DNA of 24,067 nucleotides from positions 1 to 24,067 of the forward strand of contig JASLAX010000015.1 of the NCBI GenBank assembly GCA_030146875.1, in the 5' to 3' direction. Shown here in pieces: positions 12,968-21,349 of this stretch. The first letter of the stretch is position 1. Each line of letters opens with the position of its first letter. The stretch comes from Longimicrobiaceae bacterium (GTDB lineage: Bacteria > Gemmatimonadota > Gemmatimonadetes > Longimicrobiales > Longimicrobiaceae). The notes under the pieces were generated by a model. That model saw nothing but the letters and a program-made list of their open reading frames with translations, made no database searches and was not told the origin of the DNA. The position numbers were made by a program, and so were the translations under genes.

Positions 12968-14551
12968 TCACTCCGCCAGCACGACCTCCAGCCCGAACGT
13001 CTCCTCGAAGAGGTTGGACTTCCGCTTCAGCGCCCAGCGCTCCAGCAGCAGGTCGTCGCCGTCGGCCTCCAGCTCCAGCCGGAGCCGGGACTTCTCCACC
13101 CTGGCGCGCACGGCGTGCACGCGCTGCAGGTGCTCGCGGTCCAGGGCGTCGGCGATGCGCAGCAGCGAGGCGAGCTTCACCACCAGCGCGCGGTCCTCGG
13201 GCGGGAGCGAGGTGAAGCTCTGGTGGTCCGGGGCCGGCACGCCCTTGCGGTGGTAGCGGGCGACGTTGGCGATCACCGCGATCTCGCGCGGGGCGAACTC
13301 CGGCACCTCGGACTGGGAGATGACGTAGAGCGAGTGCTTGTGGTGCTTCTTGTAGCCGATGAAGGTCCCGATGTCGTGCAGCACCGCGGCGCCCAGCAGC
13401 ACGCGCCGCTCGTCGGGCCCCAGGCCGTGCACGTCCTGGAGCTGGTCGAAGAGCGAGCCGGCCAGGTCGGCCACGTGCAGCGAGTGCGCCTCGTCGAACA
13501 TGTAGCGCCGCCCCAGCGCCACGCACCCCGCCACCGCGTGCCGGACCTTGCGGTCCTCGTGCTCCTGGTGCGTCGTCAGGTCCTCCACCAGGTCCAGCAG
13601 GATCCCGTTCTTCACCCCCACGCCGGGAACCAGGATCGCGTCCACCCCCGCCAAAGAGGCCACCCGCTCGTAGACCATGCCGGCGGGCAGGATCACGTCC
13701 GCGCGGTCGGCGCGCAGCCCCAGCCCCTCCACCCGCTGCCGGTACGACATCTTGGAGAGCGTCTCCATCAGCTTCCGCAGGTCGGCCACCTCCACCCGCG
13801 CGGCCCGCTCCCCGTCCGGGTCCTGGCCCACCAGGCGTGCGATGGCCTCCATGTTCCCGCCGGTGGCGATCAGCCCCGCGGGCGACCACTTCTCCGCGAT
13901 CACGGGAATGCGGAGCGTCGCCGCGTACTCGCGCAGCAGGCGCTGGAAGCGGCCGGGCTCCTCGCCCGACACGGAGAGCTCCTCCAGCAGCCGCACCGAT
14001 CCCATGGTGTGCGACTCGCTCCACAGGATGCCGCTCTCGTCCACCAGCGACACCTCCACGCTCCCACCCCCCAGGTCCACCGAGAGCCACTTCCGCTTCC
14101 CGAAGGGCACCCGGCTCCGCACCGCCACGTAGACGAGCCGCGCCTCCTCGCTGCCGGTGATGACCTCCAGCTCCACCCCCGTCTCGTCGCGCACGCGGGC
14201 CACGAACTCGGCGCCGTTCCGGGCCTCGCGGGTGGCGCTGGTGGCCACGGCGCGGTAGTGGTCGACCCCCGCCTCCTCCATCCGCGCGCGGAACGAACCG
14301 ATGGCCTCCACGGCCGCGTCCACCGCCTCGGGCGCCAGCTTGCCGGTCAGGAACACGTCGTGCCCCAGCCGCACCGCCCGCCTCTCCTCCGCGAGCGGCG
14401 TGTAGCGCATGGGCGACTCGAACTCCGCCGCCAGGAAGCGGATGGCGTTGGAGCCCACGTCGATGGCGCCTACCCGCAGCGGGAACTCCGCCGCAGCGGG
14501 CTCCTCGTGGACCCTGGGGGTGGTGCGGCGCTTCCGGGCGAGCTGGCTCAT
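12968..14551 (-). CDS. Ppx/GppA phosphatase with C-terminal HD domain, 527 aa
   Basis: The N-terminal sugar-kinase/ASKHA-type fold has the phosphate-binding motifs VGAIDVGSNAIRF (about 27-39) and VDLGGGSVEVS (158-168), plus TSATREARNG (104-113), as in exopolyphosphatases and guanosine pentaphosphate phosphatases. After a linker, the HD part contains AVLHDIGTFIGYKKHHKHS (about 389-407), giving the His-Asp metal pair. Length is close to E. coli Ppx. It should hydrolyse inorganic polyphosphate and/or pppGpp; the two activities cannot be separated by sequence. ATG 14551 begins a short charged lead before the motif; an in-frame extension to 14863 crosses repeat-like DNA and was rejected. It is a single-gene unit, with the repeat cluster upstream likely holding its promoter. 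Confidence 0.93.
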   Translation of the reverse strand: MSQLARKRRTTPRVHEEPAAAEFPLRVGAIDVGSNAIRFLAAEFESPMRYTPLAEERRAVRLGHDVFLTGKLAPEAVDAAVEAIGSFRARMEEAGVDHYRAVATSATREARNGAEFVARVRDETGVELEVITGSEEARLVYVAVRSRVPFGKRKWLSVDLGGGSVEVSLVDESGILWSESHTMGSVRLLEELSVSGEEPGRFQRLLREYAATLRIPVIAEKWSPAGLIATGGNMEAIARLVGQDPDGERAARVEVADLRKLMETLSKMSYRQRVEGLGLRADRADVILPAGMVYERVASLAGVDAILVPGVGVKNGILLDLVEDLTTHQEHEDRKVRHAVAGCVALGRRYMFDEAHSLHVADLAGSLFDQLQDVHGLGPDERRVLLGAAVLHDIGTFIGYKKHHKHSLYVISQSEVPEFAPREIAVIANVARYHRKGVPAPDHQSFTSLPPEDRALVVKLASLLRIADALDREHLQRVHAVRARVEKSRLRLELEADGDDLLLERWALKRKSNLFEETFGLEVVLAE

Positions 14552-14754
14552 CACTGCGGCGGTGTGGGAAGGGAAGGACGGAGCACCCCGGAGGGGAAGC
14601 AAGACGCGCTCCCCGACCGGGCTCCCTCCATCCCAAGGTGCCGACCGCCGCCGGCCGCGGCAAGGCGGGCGGCAGGCGACGCGCCGCCGCGCGACGCGAG
14701 CGGCCCCGCCTTCCGGACGGAAGGGCGGGGCGGCGATGGGCGAAGCCGACGGCG

Positions 14755-14773
14755 GGGAGGTCACGCCGCCGGG
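14755..14773. repeat. 19-bp direct repeat, left copy
   Basis: GGGAGGTCACGCCGCCGGG occurs here and again at 14968-14986, identical over 19 bp and 213 bp apart. The right copy contains the stop and last codons of the 68-residue gene; the left copy is a duplicate of that gene end outside any gene. Confidence 0.85.
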
Positions 14774-14780
14774 GTTGCCG

Positions 14781-14828
14781 GCGGTTGAAACCGCTGCAAC
14801 GACTACACGAAGCCCGCCTGCGCGGGCT
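14781..14828. repeat. Palindromic repeat element with two stems
   Basis: The first stem is GCGGTTGAAACCGC (14781-14794). After CAACGACTACACGA-like spacer bases, a second stem AGCCCGC-CTGC-GCGGGCT (14811-14828) follows. The two-stem form is like a repetitive extragenic palindrome, and similar elements seem frequent in related genomes; this is from memory rather than a search. Confidence 0.6.
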
Positions 14829-14910
14829 GGCCTGCTTTCGGCCGGAGCCGAACGTCGGTCCACGCGACCAGCATCACGCGAGCCGCCCGGGAGCCGCGAG
14901 AGGCCGTGGG

Positions 14911-14966
14911 GGTGTCGTCCCGCAGAGGGCGATCGCCGTTCTCGGCCGGGGCTTCACGCGCCCGAC
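14911..14966. repeat. Degenerate copy of the CGATCGCCGTTCT hairpin repeat
   Basis: CGATCGCCGTTCT at 14930-14942 is followed by GGCCGGGGCTTCACG, the same order as in the 139-480 and 18685 copies, but the right arm of the stem is broken (GCGCCCGAC), so the hairpin would be weak. Confidence 0.7.
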
Positions 14967-14967
14967 A

Positions 14968-14986
14968 GGGAGGTCACGCCGCCGGG
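14968..14986. repeat. 19-bp direct repeat, right copy
   Basis: Identical to 14755-14773. It overlaps the 3' end and TGA stop (14974-14976) of the 68-residue gene. The pair frames 194 bp containing both palindromic elements. Confidence 0.85.
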
Positions 14987-15180
14987 TCCACGCCCTCCAG
15001 CGTGCGCAGCGCCGCCCGCAGCCGCAGCCGCGCCGGGGGCGCGATGCGGTAGGCCTTCGCGAAGCGGGACAGGTCGTTGTCCAGGTGCGCCGCCCCGCGG
15101 TACCAGCCGGAGACGAAGCGCCGCATCCAGAAGCGCGCGTCCTCCGCCTCCCCCGCCCGATCGGCCGCCGCTGCCGTCAT
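14974..15180 (-). CDS. Hypothetical protein, 68 aa
   Basis: Not recognised. A short basic, helix-forming protein: acidic/Ala-rich lead, then DARFWMRRFVSGWYRGAAHL and RFAKAYRIAPPARLRLRAAL. It is supported by a strong ribosome-binding site (GGAGGGGGGCGAG directly before ATG 15180) and normal codon use. There is no signal or membrane segment; the aromatic/basic face could contact nucleic acid or membrane, but nothing shows this. Its last codons and stop lie in the right copy of the 19-bp direct repeat, so the gene end has been duplicated or is a target of repeat insertion. About 120 nt separate it from the operon whose last gene ends at 15299. Confidence 0.65.
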   Translation of the reverse strand: MTAAAADRAGEAEDARFWMRRFVSGWYRGAAHLDNDLSRFAKAYRIAPPARLRLRAALRTLEGVDPAA

Positions 15181-15298
15181 CTCGCCCCCCTCCGTCCGGG
15201 TCCCCGCCGCGCGGCATGCGCGGCGCTCCCGGGAACGATGGCCCCGCCGGGTGCGGGCCGGGGTCTCGGAGGTGTAACGCCGCGGGAGCGGACCGGCC

Positions 15299-15865
15299 TC
15301 ACTCCCAGCGCAGCTCCCACTCGCAGAAGGCGTCGCCCTCCACCACGCAGCGCACGTGGCGCACGGTGGCGCGGGCGCCCCCGGCCAGTTCCGTGGAGCG
15401 CAGCAGCCCCCCGGTCTGCCGCCGGCAGAAGAGGGTGTCGCCGGGATCGAAGCCCACCAGGCGCAGGACCGCGCGCCCGGGCTCCACCTCCACCACCTCC
15501 ATGTCGCCGGGGGAGTAGAAGAGGCGGAAGAGGGAGACGCGCTGGGTCAGGAACTCGGTGGGCGACTTCTTCAGCAGGATGCCGCGGTAGAGCTGGACGC
15601 CCGAGGACTCGATGGCGAAGGCCCCGGAGCGCTCGACCCAGCGCGGGTCTTCCGGCCCCAGCACCTCATCCGCCGCGCGCCACAGCGAGAGGAGCAGGTC
15701 GAGGGGCACCTCGTCCGTGGCGGCGGCGGCGTGCACCCGGCGGCGCTCGTCCTCCGGCAGCACCGCCAGGACCCGGCGGACGGCGTCCTCCCCGCCGGCG
15801 TCGGCCACGTAGGCCAGGGTGGAGCGAAGGGTGGAGCCCTTCGCGAGGCGCGGCTGCACGGCCAT
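15299..15865 (-). CDS. V4R/TIGR02265-like protein, 188 aa
   Basis: The first half is a helical region (LRSTLAYVADAGGEDAVRRVL, LDLLLSLWRAADEVLG); the second has the strand-rich end RATVRHVRCVVEGDAFCEWELRW, where a Cys-x-x-x-G-D-x-x-C-E-W pattern is typical of V4R (4-vinyl reductase) and TIGR02265/DUF2378-like small-molecule sensing domains. The central FRLFYSPGDMEVVEVEPGRAVL also fits. The ligand is unknown. Its ATG overlaps the stop of the acyl-CoA ligase by one base (TGATG), so it is translated in the same message. In such an operon it may sense an acyl compound or a heme/lipid-like ligand; that is inference. The family assignment is tentative. Confidence 0.65.
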   Translation of the reverse strand: MAVQPRLAKGSTLRSTLAYVADAGGEDAVRRVLAVLPEDERRRVHAAAATDEVPLDLLLSLWRAADEVLGPEDPRWVERSGAFAIESSGVQLYRGILLKKSPTEFLTQRVSLFRLFYSPGDMEVVEVEPGRAVLRLVGFDPGDTLFCRRQTGGLLRSTELAGGARATVRHVRCVVEGDAFCEWELRWE

Positions 15866-17388
15866 CACGGCGCCAGCTCCGCGGGCGCGGCGGCGGCCAT
15901 GGCGCGGCGGTCGGGCTTCCCCGAGCCCAGGCGCGGGATCTCCTGCACGACGACCACCTCCTTCGGCACCTTGTATCCAGCGAGGCGGGTGCGGGCGTGC
16001 CGCACCACCTCCTCCTCCGTCAGCGGCAGTCCGCCGCGGGGAACGACGAACGCGCGCCCCACCTCTCCCCAGCGGTCGTCCGGCACGCCCACGACCACCG
16101 CCTCCGCCACGTCCGGGTGGTCGGCCAGCGCCGCCTCCACCTCGCCGGGAAAGACGTTCTCCCCGCCGGAGATGTACATCTCCTTGCGCCGCCCGCAGAT
16201 GCGGTACGCGCCGGAGTCGTCCCGCATCGCCAGGTCGCCGGTGCGCAGCCACCCGTCGGGCGTCAGCGCCTCCGCCGTGCGCTCGGGATCGCGCAGGTAG
16301 CCGGCGAAGCGCTGGGGGCCGCGGAGGAGGAGCTCGCCCGGCTCGTCGACCTCCGCCGTGCCGCCGTCCTCGCGCACCAGCCGCATCTCCAGGAACGGCA
16401 CCGGGCGCCCCACGCTCCCCGGGCGCTGCACCGCCTCCGCGTCGCTGATGGCGAAGCAGTTGGGGGCGCACTCGGTGAGCCCGTACCCCTCGCGGAAGCG
16501 GTACCCCGCCGCCCGCGCCCGCGCCGCCAGCGAGGGCGGGCACGGCGCGCCCCCGGAGATCAAGAAGCGCAGCGCCGGCATGGGCTCGCCCCAGCGCGGG
16601 CTCTGGGCCGCCATCAGGAGCTGCGTGGGCACCGTCAGCGCCACGGTGCACCCCTCCTCTGCCAGCCCCTCCAGGAAGGCGTCGGGCTGGAAGGCATCGA
16701 ACAGCACCACGCGCCCGCCGCGGTGCCAGAGCGGAAGGGCGAAGACGTTCCACCCGCCCGTGTGGAAGAACGGCGTGGAGACGGGGGCGACGTCGGATGC
16801 CCCCAACTCCCACGCCGTCGCGGTCGCCACGGCGTTCCACAGGACCTGGCGATGGGGGAGCACGGCGCCCTTGGGCCGGCCGGTGCTCCCCGACGTGTAG
16901 AGGACCATCGCCGCCGCGTCCGACTCCACCTCCGCGTCGGCCTCCGCCGGCCCCCCGCGGGCCAGGAGGGCGGGGAGCTCGTCGTCCAGGTCGATCCACC
17001 GGGGCGCCGTAGGAGATGCGGACGCGGCCTCCTCCGCCAGCGCGCGGAAGCGCCCCTCGCCGAAGAGCAGCGCCGGGCGCGCGTCCGCCAGCACCGGGCC
17101 CAGCTCCGCCGCCGCGAGCCGCCAGTTGAACGGGACCAGGGCGGCGCCCACCCGCCCGCAGGCGAAGTACAGCTCCACGCTCTCCCGCCGGTTGCCGGCC
17201 AGGAGCCCGACCAGGTCGCCCTCCCGCACGCCCATCGCGCGCAGCGCCGCCGCCCAGCGGTCCGCCCCCGCGTCCAGCTCGCCGTACGTCGCCCGCCCCC
17301 CCCGCCCGCGGTCGACCAGCGCGACGCGGTCCGCGTCCAGCCGGCGCCAGAAGCGCAGCGGGTCGGGGCGGCGGGGGAAGGGGCTCAC
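15865..17388 (-). CDS. AMP-binding acyl-CoA ligase (ANL superfamily), 507 aa
   Basis: All core adenylation motifs are present: A3 YTSGSTGRPKG (164-174), A5 YGLTE (302-306), A7/A8 RTGD (382-385) with the hinge region YRICGRRKEMYISGGENVFP, and the A10 lysine K491 in GSGKPDRR. This predicts activation of a carboxylic acid to the acyl-AMP and then the acyl-CoA; the length (507) is that of stand-alone fatty or aromatic acyl-CoA ligases, without carrier domain. The substrate is not predicted. GTG 17388 is used since it overlaps the upstream TGA as GTGA; the longer reading enters the esterase gene. The V4R-like gene follows with TGATG. Secreted-esterase neighbour suggests activation of the released acid. 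Confidence 0.92.
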   Translation of the reverse strand: MSPFPRRPDPLRFWRRLDADRVALVDRGRGGRATYGELDAGADRWAAALRAMGVREGDLVGLLAGNRRESVELYFACGRVGAALVPFNWRLAAAELGPVLADARPALLFGEGRFRALAEEAASASPTAPRWIDLDDELPALLARGGPAEADAEVESDAAAMVLYTSGSTGRPKGAVLPHRQVLWNAVATATAWELGASDVAPVSTPFFHTGGWNVFALPLWHRGGRVVLFDAFQPDAFLEGLAEEGCTVALTVPTQLLMAAQSPRWGEPMPALRFLISGGAPCPPSLAARARAAGYRFREGYGLTECAPNCFAISDAEAVQRPGSVGRPVPFLEMRLVREDGGTAEVDEPGELLLRGPQRFAGYLRDPERTAEALTPDGWLRTGDLAMRDDSGAYRICGRRKEMYISGGENVFPGEVEAALADHPDVAEAVVVGVPDDRWGEVGRAFVVPRGGLPLTEEEVVRHARTRLAGYKVPKEVVVVQEIPRLGSGKPDRRAMAAAAPAELAP

Positions 17389-18365
17389 CGGGCCTCCCGC
17401 GGGTGGGAAAGGAGGAAGCGCAGGATCTCGCGCGACGCGTCGGGCCCCGCGGGATCGGCGTACGTGCCCTCCGCGCTCCCGCCGGACCAGGCGTGCCCCA
17501 GCCCCTCCACCTGCACCAGCACCACCGCCTCGCGCCCCTCCGCCGTCCTCCACGCCGTCCTGCCGTACGCCCGCCCGCCCGCCTCGCCCGTCCCCCGCTC
17601 GGGGGTGCCCAGCCCGCCCGCCGCCGCCCACTGCGCCGCCAGCTCCGCCGCGTTCGCGGGCGACACCACCGCGTCCGCCGCCCCGTGCACGACGAGGAGC
17701 GGCAGGTGCGTCCGCCCGCCCGCCCGCAGCGCCTCCCCCGCCGCGGCGGCGAGGGCGGCCGGGTCGCCGCGCCCGCTCTTCATCACGCCCAGCGCGGGCA
17801 GCACGCCCGCCGCCGCCCGGTACGCCATCCCCGAGTGCACCGCGGCGGCCGCGAACAGCTCCGGGTACGACGCCGCCGCGTTGATCGCCATCGCCCCGCC
17901 GGCCGAGATCCCGGCCACGTAGACGCGCGCGGGGTCCACCTTCCAGCGCGCCATGGCCGCGCGCGCGATCCCGGCGACGATGGCGGGCTCGCCCGCCCCG
18001 CGCCCCTGGTGTGCCGGGTCGTACCACGTCCAGCACTTCTGCGGGTGCCCGGCCGCGGGCTGCTCGGGGTAGACGACGATGGCCCCCGCCTCGGCCGCCG
18101 CCGCGTCCATGCGCGTGCCCCGCGCCAGGTCCTCGGCGTCCTGCGTGCAGCCGTGCAGGAACACCAGCAGCGGCGCCGGCCGCGCGGGATCGTAGCCAGC
18201 GGGCACGGCCACCCGGTAGCGGCGGCTGCCGCCCTCGCCTTGGTACGTGTCCCACTCCACCGATCCGGCCGGCGGGGCGGGCGTGGAGGCCTGGGCCGCG
18301 GCGCCCGCTGCGGAGGAGGAGAGCGTCATGGCCAGCAGCAGCGTGGGGGGAAGAGAGATGCGCAT
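17385..18365 (-). CDS. Secreted PHA/PHB-depolymerase-like esterase (Esterase_phd, PF10503-like)
   Basis: A 326-residue secreted alpha/beta hydrolase. A Sec signal (about 1-26, SSSAAGAAAQA) leads to the mature chain starting near STPAPPAG. The oxyanion motif HGC is at 71-73 (LVFLHGCTQDAEDLA), the lipase box GISAG gives Ser154, and Asp231 (HGAADAVV) and His291 (EGLGHAWSGG) complete the triad; PQKCWTWYDPAHQ is typical of the type 1 catalytic PHB depolymerase group. The same family includes feruloyl and acetylxylan esterases, so the polymer is not certain. ATG 18365 is preferred over the 20-residue longer form because it begins directly at the signal. It is the first gene of a coupled operon; no binding or linker domain is attached. 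Confidence 0.88.
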   Translation of the reverse strand: MRISLPPTLLLAMTLSSSAAGAAAQASTPAPPAGSVEWDTYQGEGGSRRYRVAVPAGYDPARPAPLLVFLHGCTQDAEDLARGTRMDAAAAEAGAIVVYPEQPAAGHPQKCWTWYDPAHQGRGAGEPAIVAGIARAAMARWKVDPARVYVAGISAGGAMAINAAASYPELFAAAAVHSGMAYRAAAGVLPALGVMKSGRGDPAALAAAAGEALRAGGRTHLPLLVVHGAADAVVSPANAAELAAQWAAAGGLGTPERGTGEAGGRAYGRTAWRTAEGREAVVLVQVEGLGHAWSGGSAEGTYADPAGPDASREILRFLLSHPREAR

Positions 18366-18520
18366 CGGCACGGGATGATGGATGAGATCCGGCGTTCGGT
18401 CGGGAGCCACGGGGGAGGCCCTCACCCGGCGGCCTGAGCCAGCTTCTCCCGCGAGGGGGAGAGGGGAACACGACCGCCCGAGCCGCGGAGCCCTCGCGCC
18501 GTCGGGTGGTTGAGTCCGTC

Positions 18521-18561
18521 AGGACGATTGTAGTAGCCAGCCGGGGGTTTCACACCCCCGG
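18521..18561. repeat. REP-like hairpin (variant form)
   Basis: The run AGGACGATTGTAGTAGCC leads into a 7-bp stem CCGGGGG-tttcaca-CCCCCGG (18541-18561). A GTAG tetranucleotide before a palindrome recalls REP elements recognised by RAYT-type transposases, but no such gene is seen in this window. Confidence 0.6.
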
Positions 18562-18670
18562 TCGAACGCCTGCCGAAACGCACCGATGGGCATCCATCAC
18601 CGCATCCACCGATCACCCCGCCTGCGAGGTCGGGCCGACATCGACCCGACGACCTTCCGCCGCGGATGCG

Positions 18671-18721
18671 TCGTCCCTCCGGGACGATCGCCGTTCTTAG
18701 CCGGGGGTTTTACACCCCCGG
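18671..18721. repeat. REP-like double hairpin
   Basis: CGTCCC-tcc-GGGACG (18672-18686) is followed by the conserved core CGATCGCCGTTCT (18685-18697) and a 7-bp stem CCGGGGG-ttttaca-CCCCCGG (18701-18721). It has the same order of parts as the 139-480 repeats. Confidence 0.75.
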
Positions 18722-18806
18722 GCCCGCGCCGGCCCCAACCCACCGGCGACATCACCGACGCTCATTCCACGACCACGTACCCGATGGGCATCCGTCCGCG
18801 ATAGCA

Positions 18807-18826
18807 CCGTCCGCCCGGGCGGACGG
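18807..18826 (-). terminator. Terminator of the TonB-dependent receptor gene
   Basis: A perfect 20-nt palindrome, CCGTCCGCCCGGGCGGACGG, lies 31 nt past the receptor stop at 18858. An alternative longer stem with the GGCGGACG repeat just before it is also possible. Confidence 0.55.
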
Positions 18827-18857
18827 ACGCTCGCACGTCCGCCCGCCCGCGATCACG

Positions 18858-21320
18858 TCACCGCACCTGGTACCGCAGCCCGACGGTCAGCATGGTGCCG
18901 AGCGGGGGCATGTTGATCATCTCGGTGTGCTTGGCGCCGAAGCCGCACCCGGAGCCCTCTTCCGGCTGCGACACGTCGTTGCCGTGGCAGGTGAACAGGT
19001 TGGTCACCCCCACGTTCAGCAGCGCGTTGTTGAAGCGGGGGATGCGGTAGCCCACGTTCAGGTCGAGCGTGGTGAAGCCCGCGATGGTCCCCTTGTTGAT
19101 GCCCGAGGCGAAGAAGTACTCGTCCACGTGGCGCAGCGTGAGACCGCCCAGGAAGTTGCCCACGTCGTTCGCGTTGGCGCCCAGCGTCCACTTGAGCTCC
19201 GGCGCGTTGAGCGACGACGCCTCGCGGATGCGGGCCGTGTCGGGGGTGCCCAGCACCGTCTTGATGTCGATCCGGTCGATGGACTCCAGGTCGGCGTACG
19301 AGGCCGTGGCGCTCAGCGTCAGCTTGCGCGAGGCCACGAAGTCCAGCCCCGCGTCCACGCCGTTCAGGCGCGCCGTGCCCAGGTTGAAGTACGTGAGCAC
19401 CGCCTGGTTGCCCCCCGTCTCGTTCACCACGCGCTGCCCGTTGCGGTAGGCGAAGGAGCCGAGCGCGGGGAAGGCGATGGTGGCGAGCGGGGAGAGGAAG
19501 TCGCGGTACTTCGACGTGTAGCCCGTCACGTCCACGAAGAAGCGCTCGCCCAGCACGCCCTTGTAGCCCGCCTCCCAGGTCTGGTTCTCCTCGGGGACGA
19601 GCGGCTTGTAGGTGGCGATCACCGAGTCGTCGGCGCGGCGCACCTCGAAGCCGTCGGTGTTGCCGAACACGCCCACGGTGGGCACGAAGTCGGGGATGTA
19701 GAAGTCCGTCTGCAGCGTGGTGGGCGACTTGAACGCGCGGTTGTACGTCACGCGGAAGGTCTGCCCCGGGGCCGGGCGGAAGAGCAGGCCCGCCTTGGGC
19801 GAGAACTGCGCGTCGTACTTCTCGTGGGTGTCGTAGCGGCCGGCCAGGAGCAGCGTGAGCCAGGGCATCACCTGGGTCTCGGTCTGCGCGTACACGCCGC
19901 GCTGGTCGATGGTGAGCGGCTCGCCCGTCAGGCGGTCGGTGAGCCACTGCTCGTCGCTGCTCACCCGGTCGTGCCGGACCTGCGCGCCCCACACCACGCG
20001 CGTGTTCAGGAGCTGCGGAAGGGTGAAGTTGTTCTGCACCTCGGCGGCGTAGAGCTGGCCGCTGCTGGGCCAGTCGGACATCAGCCGCACGTCCTCGTCG
20101 CTCCGGCCGGCGTTCGTGGCGGCGTTGCGGAACTCGGTGTAGCGGTTGAGCGCGTACGAGTCGCCCGCGTTGGACGAGGTGCGGTACAGGTTCACGAAGA
20201 AGCGCGGCGAGGTGTACCTGGCCTGCGCGTAGCCGTAGCGCCAGTCCACGAGCTGGTTGCGGCCCACGTTGGTCTGGCCCACGCCGTTGGTCTGGCTGGT
20301 CCCGGCGCTCAGCTCGAGCTGCGACTGGTTGAAGTAGCGGATCACGGAGCCCGTCACGCGGCCCACGCTGGCGCCCCAGTCCACCCGGCCGCCCACGCCC
20401 TGTTCGGCGAACGCGCCGCCGGCGCCGTAGCGGAGCCGGTTGCTCCACTCGTCCGCCTGCTGCCACTCGCCCGCCACCTTGTAGCCGTACGCGCCCAGCA
20501 CGCCCGCGTGCCGGAGCTGCACGTCGCGGTACGCGCGGGTGCCGCCGGTGACCTCGACCGTGGTGCCGGGGTAGTCGCGCGGGTCCTTGGTGGTCAGCGT
20601 GAGCACGCCGTTGGAGGCGTCCGCGCCGTACAGGGCGGCGCCGGGGCCCACGATCACCTCCAGCCCCGCCAGGTCGATCTTGGGGATCGCCGTCATCTGG
20701 CCGGCGGGAAGGCCGTTCTCGGGAAGGACGGCGATGCGCCCGTCCTCCATCATCAGCATGCGGTTGTTGAACGACGAGTTGAAGCCGCGCGCGTTGACGG
20801 CCACCGAGGTGGCGCCCACCTGGATGAAGTCCAGGCCCTTGGCCATCTTCAGCGCGCCCACGAACGAGTTCCCCACCACGTTCTCCAGCACCTCGGGCCC
20901 GATGCGCGTGATGGTGGCCGGGGCGTCGGTGATCCGCTGCGCCTGGCGCGAGGCCGACACCACCATGGCGTCCAGCGCCATCGGCGCCTCCTCCAGCCGG
21001 AAGTCGGCCGTCGCGGCGCCGTCGCCGCCCACGGTCACGCTGCTCTCGGCGGCCTTGTGCCCGGGGTACGTCGCCCGAACCGTGTAGGTGCCCGGCGCCA
21101 CGTCCGGGAGCGCGTACGCGCCGCCCGCGCCGGTGGTGGCGGCCCAGCGCGTGCCGGCCACCGCGACCCGGGCGCCGCGCAGCCCCTCGCCCGCGGCCCC
21201 GGTCACGGTACCGCGGATCCCGCCGGCCTGGGCCAGGGCCCCGGCGGGGAGCAGCGCCAGCAGCGCCGCCAGCATCAGGGTGCGCCACGAGGGGCGCGGG
21301 ATTCGACGTACCCGGGTCAT
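18858..21320 (-). CDS. TonB-dependent outer-membrane receptor with carboxypeptidase-regulatory domain, 820 aa
   Basis: A Sec signal (1-30, ending GALA) is followed by a carboxypeptidase-regulatory-like beta-sandwich (about 33-110, GGIRGTVTGAAGEGLRGARV, DVAPGTYTVRATYPGHK), a candidate TonB box (AMVVSASRQ), a plug domain with VNARGFNSSFNNRMLMM and LEVIVGPGAALYGADASNG, and a long barrel of alternating strands. The C-terminus is GLRYQVR, ending in Arg rather than the usual aromatic. Length fits TonB receptors. There is no SusD partner, so it is not a SusCD system. The substrate is unknown; a large hydrophobic or chelated solute is usual. A strong ribosome-binding site (GGAGGATCGC) precedes ATG 21320. 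It lies between the esterase/ligase operon and the symporter operon, all on the minus strand. Confidence 0.93.
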   Translation of the reverse strand: MTRVRRIPRPSWRTLMLAALLALLPAGALAQAGGIRGTVTGAAGEGLRGARVAVAGTRWAATTGAGGAYALPDVAPGTYTVRATYPGHKAAESSVTVGGDGAATADFRLEEAPMALDAMVVSASRQAQRITDAPATITRIGPEVLENVVGNSFVGALKMAKGLDFIQVGATSVAVNARGFNSSFNNRMLMMEDGRIAVLPENGLPAGQMTAIPKIDLAGLEVIVGPGAALYGADASNGVLTLTTKDPRDYPGTTVEVTGGTRAYRDVQLRHAGVLGAYGYKVAGEWQQADEWSNRLRYGAGGAFAEQGVGGRVDWGASVGRVTGSVIRYFNQSQLELSAGTSQTNGVGQTNVGRNQLVDWRYGYAQARYTSPRFFVNLYRTSSNAGDSYALNRYTEFRNAATNAGRSDEDVRLMSDWPSSGQLYAAEVQNNFTLPQLLNTRVVWGAQVRHDRVSSDEQWLTDRLTGEPLTIDQRGVYAQTETQVMPWLTLLLAGRYDTHEKYDAQFSPKAGLLFRPAPGQTFRVTYNRAFKSPTTLQTDFYIPDFVPTVGVFGNTDGFEVRRADDSVIATYKPLVPEENQTWEAGYKGVLGERFFVDVTGYTSKYRDFLSPLATIAFPALGSFAYRNGQRVVNETGGNQAVLTYFNLGTARLNGVDAGLDFVASRKLTLSATASYADLESIDRIDIKTVLGTPDTARIREASSLNAPELKWTLGANANDVGNFLGGLTLRHVDEYFFASGINKGTIAGFTTLDLNVGYRIPRFNNALLNVGVTNLFTCHGNDVSQPEEGSGCGFGAKHTEMINMPPLGTMLTVGLRYQVR

Positions 21321-21349
21321 GCGATCCTCCACGTTGTGAGGGGCGTGGT

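Larger units (their letters stand above)
14552..14973. other. Intergenic repeat cluster (422 nt, no gene)
   Basis: This stretch holds no convincing gene. It contains an imperfect GC-rich hairpin near 14704-14730 (CCCCGCCTTCC ... GGAAGGGCGGGG), a palindromic element at 14781-14828, and a degenerate copy of the window's repeat core at 14930-14942. The long frames that cross it are low-complexity Arg/Pro/Ala sequences and are not believed. Confidence 0.75.
18366..18857. other. Intergenic repeat cluster (492 nt, no gene)
   Basis: No convincing gene is present. The stretch holds an inverted repeat TCTCCC/GGGAGA near 18445-18462, two CCGGGGG/CCCCCGG hairpins (18541-18561 and 18701-18721), a direct repeat CGATGGGCATCC at 18584 and 18782, and a terminator-like palindrome before the TonB receptor end. 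The esterase promoter probably also lies here. Confidence 0.75.

Noticed and set aside
14552..14863. N-terminal extension of the Ppx/GppA protein
   Set aside because: It would cross repeat-like intergenic DNA and gives low-complexity residues; the family begins near ATG 14551.
14638..17922. 1094-codon plus-strand frame
   Set aside because: Low-complexity Arg/Pro/Gly sequence opposite the ligase and esterase, which have full catalytic motifs.
18858..21320. SusC-type receptor of a glycan locus
   Set aside because: No SusD gene and no glycoside hydrolases nearby.
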